Of a stretch of DNA of 64,000 nucleotides, positions 63,954 through 64,000 are shown one piece after another. This DNA is from Marmoricola sp. URHB0036 (GTDB lineage Bacteria > Actinomycetota > Actinomycetes > Propionibacteriales > Nocardioidaceae). Position 1 is the stretch's first letter, and every line of letters begins with the position of its first letter. The DNA is taken from positions 62,001 through 126,000 of the forward strand of contig NZ_AUEP01000010.1 in the NCBI RefSeq assembly GCF_000426045.1, given 5' to 3'. A program made the translations under genes and the position numbers. The notes under the pieces were generated by a model. That model saw only the letters and a program-made list of their open reading frames with translations, had not been told where the DNA came from and made no database searches.

Positions 63954-64000
63954 CCCGCGCGCTGCTCGTCGCCGGCACCACGTCAGACGCCGGCAAGAGC
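63950..64000 (+). CDS. cobQ: cobyric acid synthase (5' fragment)
   Basis: Seventeen codons are visible before the window ends: GTG start overlapping the cobF stop, encoding LLVAGTTSDAGKS, the nucleotide-binding P-loop of CobQ/CbiP. CobB, the related a,c-diamide synthase, usually has a different loop (APxSGxGK), so CobQ is preferred. The gene would amidate the remaining side chains of the corrin ring. Confidence 0.8.
   Translation, partial: MTRALLVAGTTSDAGKS

Overview
The window is high-GC (about 70 percent G+C by eye), gene-dense actinobacterial chromosome. HspR/HAIR heat-shock control, BldC, DUF3073, DUF3151, a class E sortase, a septum-formation lipoprotein, class II aldolase and the split PurS/PurQ/small-PurL system point to Actinomycetia. 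Gene content and a dispersed GGTCGAGCAGCGAGCG-type repeat look most like Nocardioides or a close relative; that genus call is an inference. I saw no rRNA, tRNA, CRISPR array, prophage or insertion sequence.

Layout. 1-3.6 kb: EamA exporter (cut by the left edge) divergent from a MarR regulator, then zwf and a membrane sensor-domain gene. 3.7-8.0 kb: dnaK-grpE-dnaJ-hspR behind a perfect HAIR operator. 8.1-10.3 kb: a DUF445/Abi-alpha pair. 10.4-13.5 kb: a tiny secreted KAIL-repeat protein and a three-gene signalling operon (two membrane proteins, one strongly resembling the copper/ethylene-binding domain of plant ETR1, plus a receiver-kinase hybrid). 13.7-16.3 kb: clpB behind a second HAIR operator. 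16-29.7 kb: mixed housekeeping genes (aminotransferase, sortase, pyrE, DedA, SpoU methylase, lipoprotein, aldolase, MFS, DeoR pair, DUF3151, DUF3311/symporter pair, lipid kinase). 29.8-54.4 kb: a dispersed purine-biosynthesis region holding purA, purD, purB, purC, purS, purQ, purL, purF and purM, interleaved with a TetR/P450/SDR unit, acylphosphatase, a second KAIL-repeat protein, a cell-wall glycoside-hydrolase-like protein, an MFS exporter, a peptidase, an IMPase-like phosphatase and a Tat-exported molybdenum hydroxylase (iorB/iorA type). 54.5-58.6 kb: DUF3073, amino-acid dehydrogenase, bldC, enoyl-CoA hydratase, a Ser-x-x repeat protein and a patatin. 58.7-64 kb: cobalamin genes, with a B12 riboswitch in front of cobN-cobF-cobQ (cobQ cut by the right edge).

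How genes work together. HspR, made by the last gene of the dnaK operon, should repress both dnaK and clpB through matching HAIR sites, and a weaker HAIR-like site lies upstream of the first KAIL gene. The purine genes cover most steps from PRPP to AMP/IMP precursors but are transcribed from many separate promoters. At least 19 genes have a TANNNT hexamer ending 6-8 nt before the start codon, so leaderless transcription seems to be the main initiation style here; this also fixes several start codons.

Most notable: (1) two paralogous mini-proteins whose predicted mature forms consist entirely of KAxx[N/Q] pentads; (2) the ETR1-like membrane protein in a three-gene sensor operon; (3) a protein with 23 consecutive Ser-x-x triplets; (4) a MarR operator exactly midway between two leaderless start codons; (5) two dispersed palindromic repeats sitting in frame inside cobN.
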